In this document: one piece after another, positions 4,672-5,366 of the stretch
Layout: each line of letters starts with the position of its first letter
Position numbering within the stretch: the first letter of the stretch is position 1
Origin: Ignavibacteriaceae bacterium
GTDB lineage: Bacteria > Bacteroidota > Ignavibacteria > Ignavibacteriales > Ignavibacteriaceae
Assembly (NCBI GenBank): GCA_025449775.1
Contig: JANWIS010000026.1
Coordinates: forward strand, 1-5,366
Length of the DNA stretch: 5,366 nt
Reading direction: 5' to 3'
The notes under the pieces: generated by a model
Seen by the model: only the letters and a program-made list of their open reading frames with translations
What the model was told of the DNA's origin: nothing
Database searches by the model: none
Translations under genes and position numbers: made by a program

Positions 4672-5366
4672 ATGAGAAAGAATATTTTTTTCTTAATATT
4701 TATTTTATTCAGATATTCAATTTCAGCACAGGGGGTAGAAGAATTAATTGAAGACCTATATAATGATGATGTTTTTATAACTATACCTGCTACCGATGAG
4801 ATTATTATTAAAAATATTAATGAAGGTTATGATCCGATTGATGAATTATATGAATCCAAACCACCAATAGTGCAAGCGAAATTTTTAGATGCATTATTAG
4901 TATTTCAGGATCCTCAACTTCATCATAGGTTGATCGACTATATTAATCGGGCGGATAACTTTTCTAATGAAGAATATCCATTAGATCCACTAACTGAAAA
5001 AGTCCACGCTACATATTTATTATTTAAACTCGAAGAGTACGATACATACAGTTATGTGTTTGATTTAATAGATAGGGATGGCATAGTTAATTTGAATCTA
5101 TACGCATTTAGAGCACTAAAGGAAATAATAGAAAATGTTGTTGAAGCCGAAGTGCAGGCAAAAAACATTTTGATCGATATTTGGAATAGCAGTTCTGATG
5201 ATTATCTACGTTATTTTTCAATGATCTATTTAATTGAAGCATATGGAGATGAAATGTTAAATCATACTATAAGTACGTTTCAATCCGATTCTGATTTGGC
5301 TTCCAGAAAACTTGCATTATCATATTTATTTCAATTTGAATATTCTGGACTTAACTCTTTGCTAAA
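4672..5366 (+). CDS. Exported alpha-helical protein, weakly HEAT-repeat-like, truncated by window edge
   Basis: The frame from ATG 4672 stays open to the right edge, giving 231 complete codons without a stop. Residues 1-20 form a signal peptide (MRKN, hydrophobic core, SISAQ), like that of the gene before it. The mature part is acidic and mostly helical. Helix pairs such as RALKEIIENVVEAEVQ (147-162), AKNILIDIWNSSSDDYLR (163-180), YFSMIYLIEAYGDEML (181-196) and SRKLALSYLFQFEYSG (211-226) are spaced about 30-35 residues apart. This is compatible with HEAT-like repeats, but no strict consensus is met. There are no cysteines in the visible part, in contrast with its neighbour. No catalytic motif is seen. 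Tight spacing and matching export signals suggest it works with the HExxH protein in the periplasm or outside the cell, perhaps as a binding scaffold, partner or inhibitor; that is inference. Family not recognised. Confidence 0.8.
   Translation, partial: MRKNIFFLIFILFRYSISAQGVEELIEDLYNDDVFITIPATDEIIIKNINEGYDPIDELYESKPPIVQAKFLDALLVFQDPQLHHRLIDYINRADNFSNEEYPLDPLTEKVHATYLLFKLEEYDTYSYVFDLIDRDGIVNLNLYAFRALKEIIENVVEAEVQAKNILIDIWNSSSDDYLRYFSMIYLIEAYGDEMLNHTISTFQSDSDLASRKLALSYLFQFEYSGLNSLL

Overview
This is an AT-rich window with moderately biased codons. Several traits point to the Bacteroidota/Chlorobiota/Ignavibacteriota side of the tree: two exported proteins whose signal peptides end in Ala-Gln, a degenerate intergenic 'CGGATTxAAATCCG'-type repeat, and upstream sequences that fit the TTG / TAnnTTTG promoter style better than a sigma70 one. 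Clear Shine-Dalgarno sequences before four of the five genes whose starts are visible fit Ignavibacteria-like lineages better than Bacteroidia, which usually lack them. This placement is inference; there is no rRNA or marker gene in the window.

Layout. (1) Positions 2-649 (+) hold the C-terminal part of a histidine/aromatic amino acid ammonia-lyase; the start and the MIO cofactor site lie off the left edge. (2) Positions 654-730 hold a degenerate inverted-repeat element between genes. (3) Positions 753-2045 (+) encode RmuC, a membrane-anchored coiled-coil protein with a PD-(D/E)XK nuclease-like fold. It is followed after 32 nt by a small four-helix membrane protein of unknown function (2078-2632, +), probably co-transcribed. 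(4) A perfect 11-bp stem (2642-2666) separates these from a convergent EVE-domain gene (2671-3132, -). (5) The divergent intergenic region 3133-3399 carries candidate promoters for both sides, a T8G5 homopolymer and a second perfect 11-bp hairpin. (6) Positions 3400-5366 (+) hold two tightly spaced genes for exported proteins. The first is a 419-aa protein with twelve cysteines and an HExxH zinc-protease-like motif (HETQH). The second is a helical protein with weak HEAT-like character that runs off the right edge.

The left part is ordinary chromosomal housekeeping. The right-hand pair is the least explained part: two exported proteins, 12 nt apart, neither assignable to a named family by eye, one with a plausible metallopeptidase site. 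This pair is the best candidate in the window for something undescribed. RmuC and the EVE protein both relate to DNA or modified-base handling, but they are in convergent units and I see no direct evidence that they form one system. No tRNA, rRNA, CRISPR array, transposase or attachment site was recognised.
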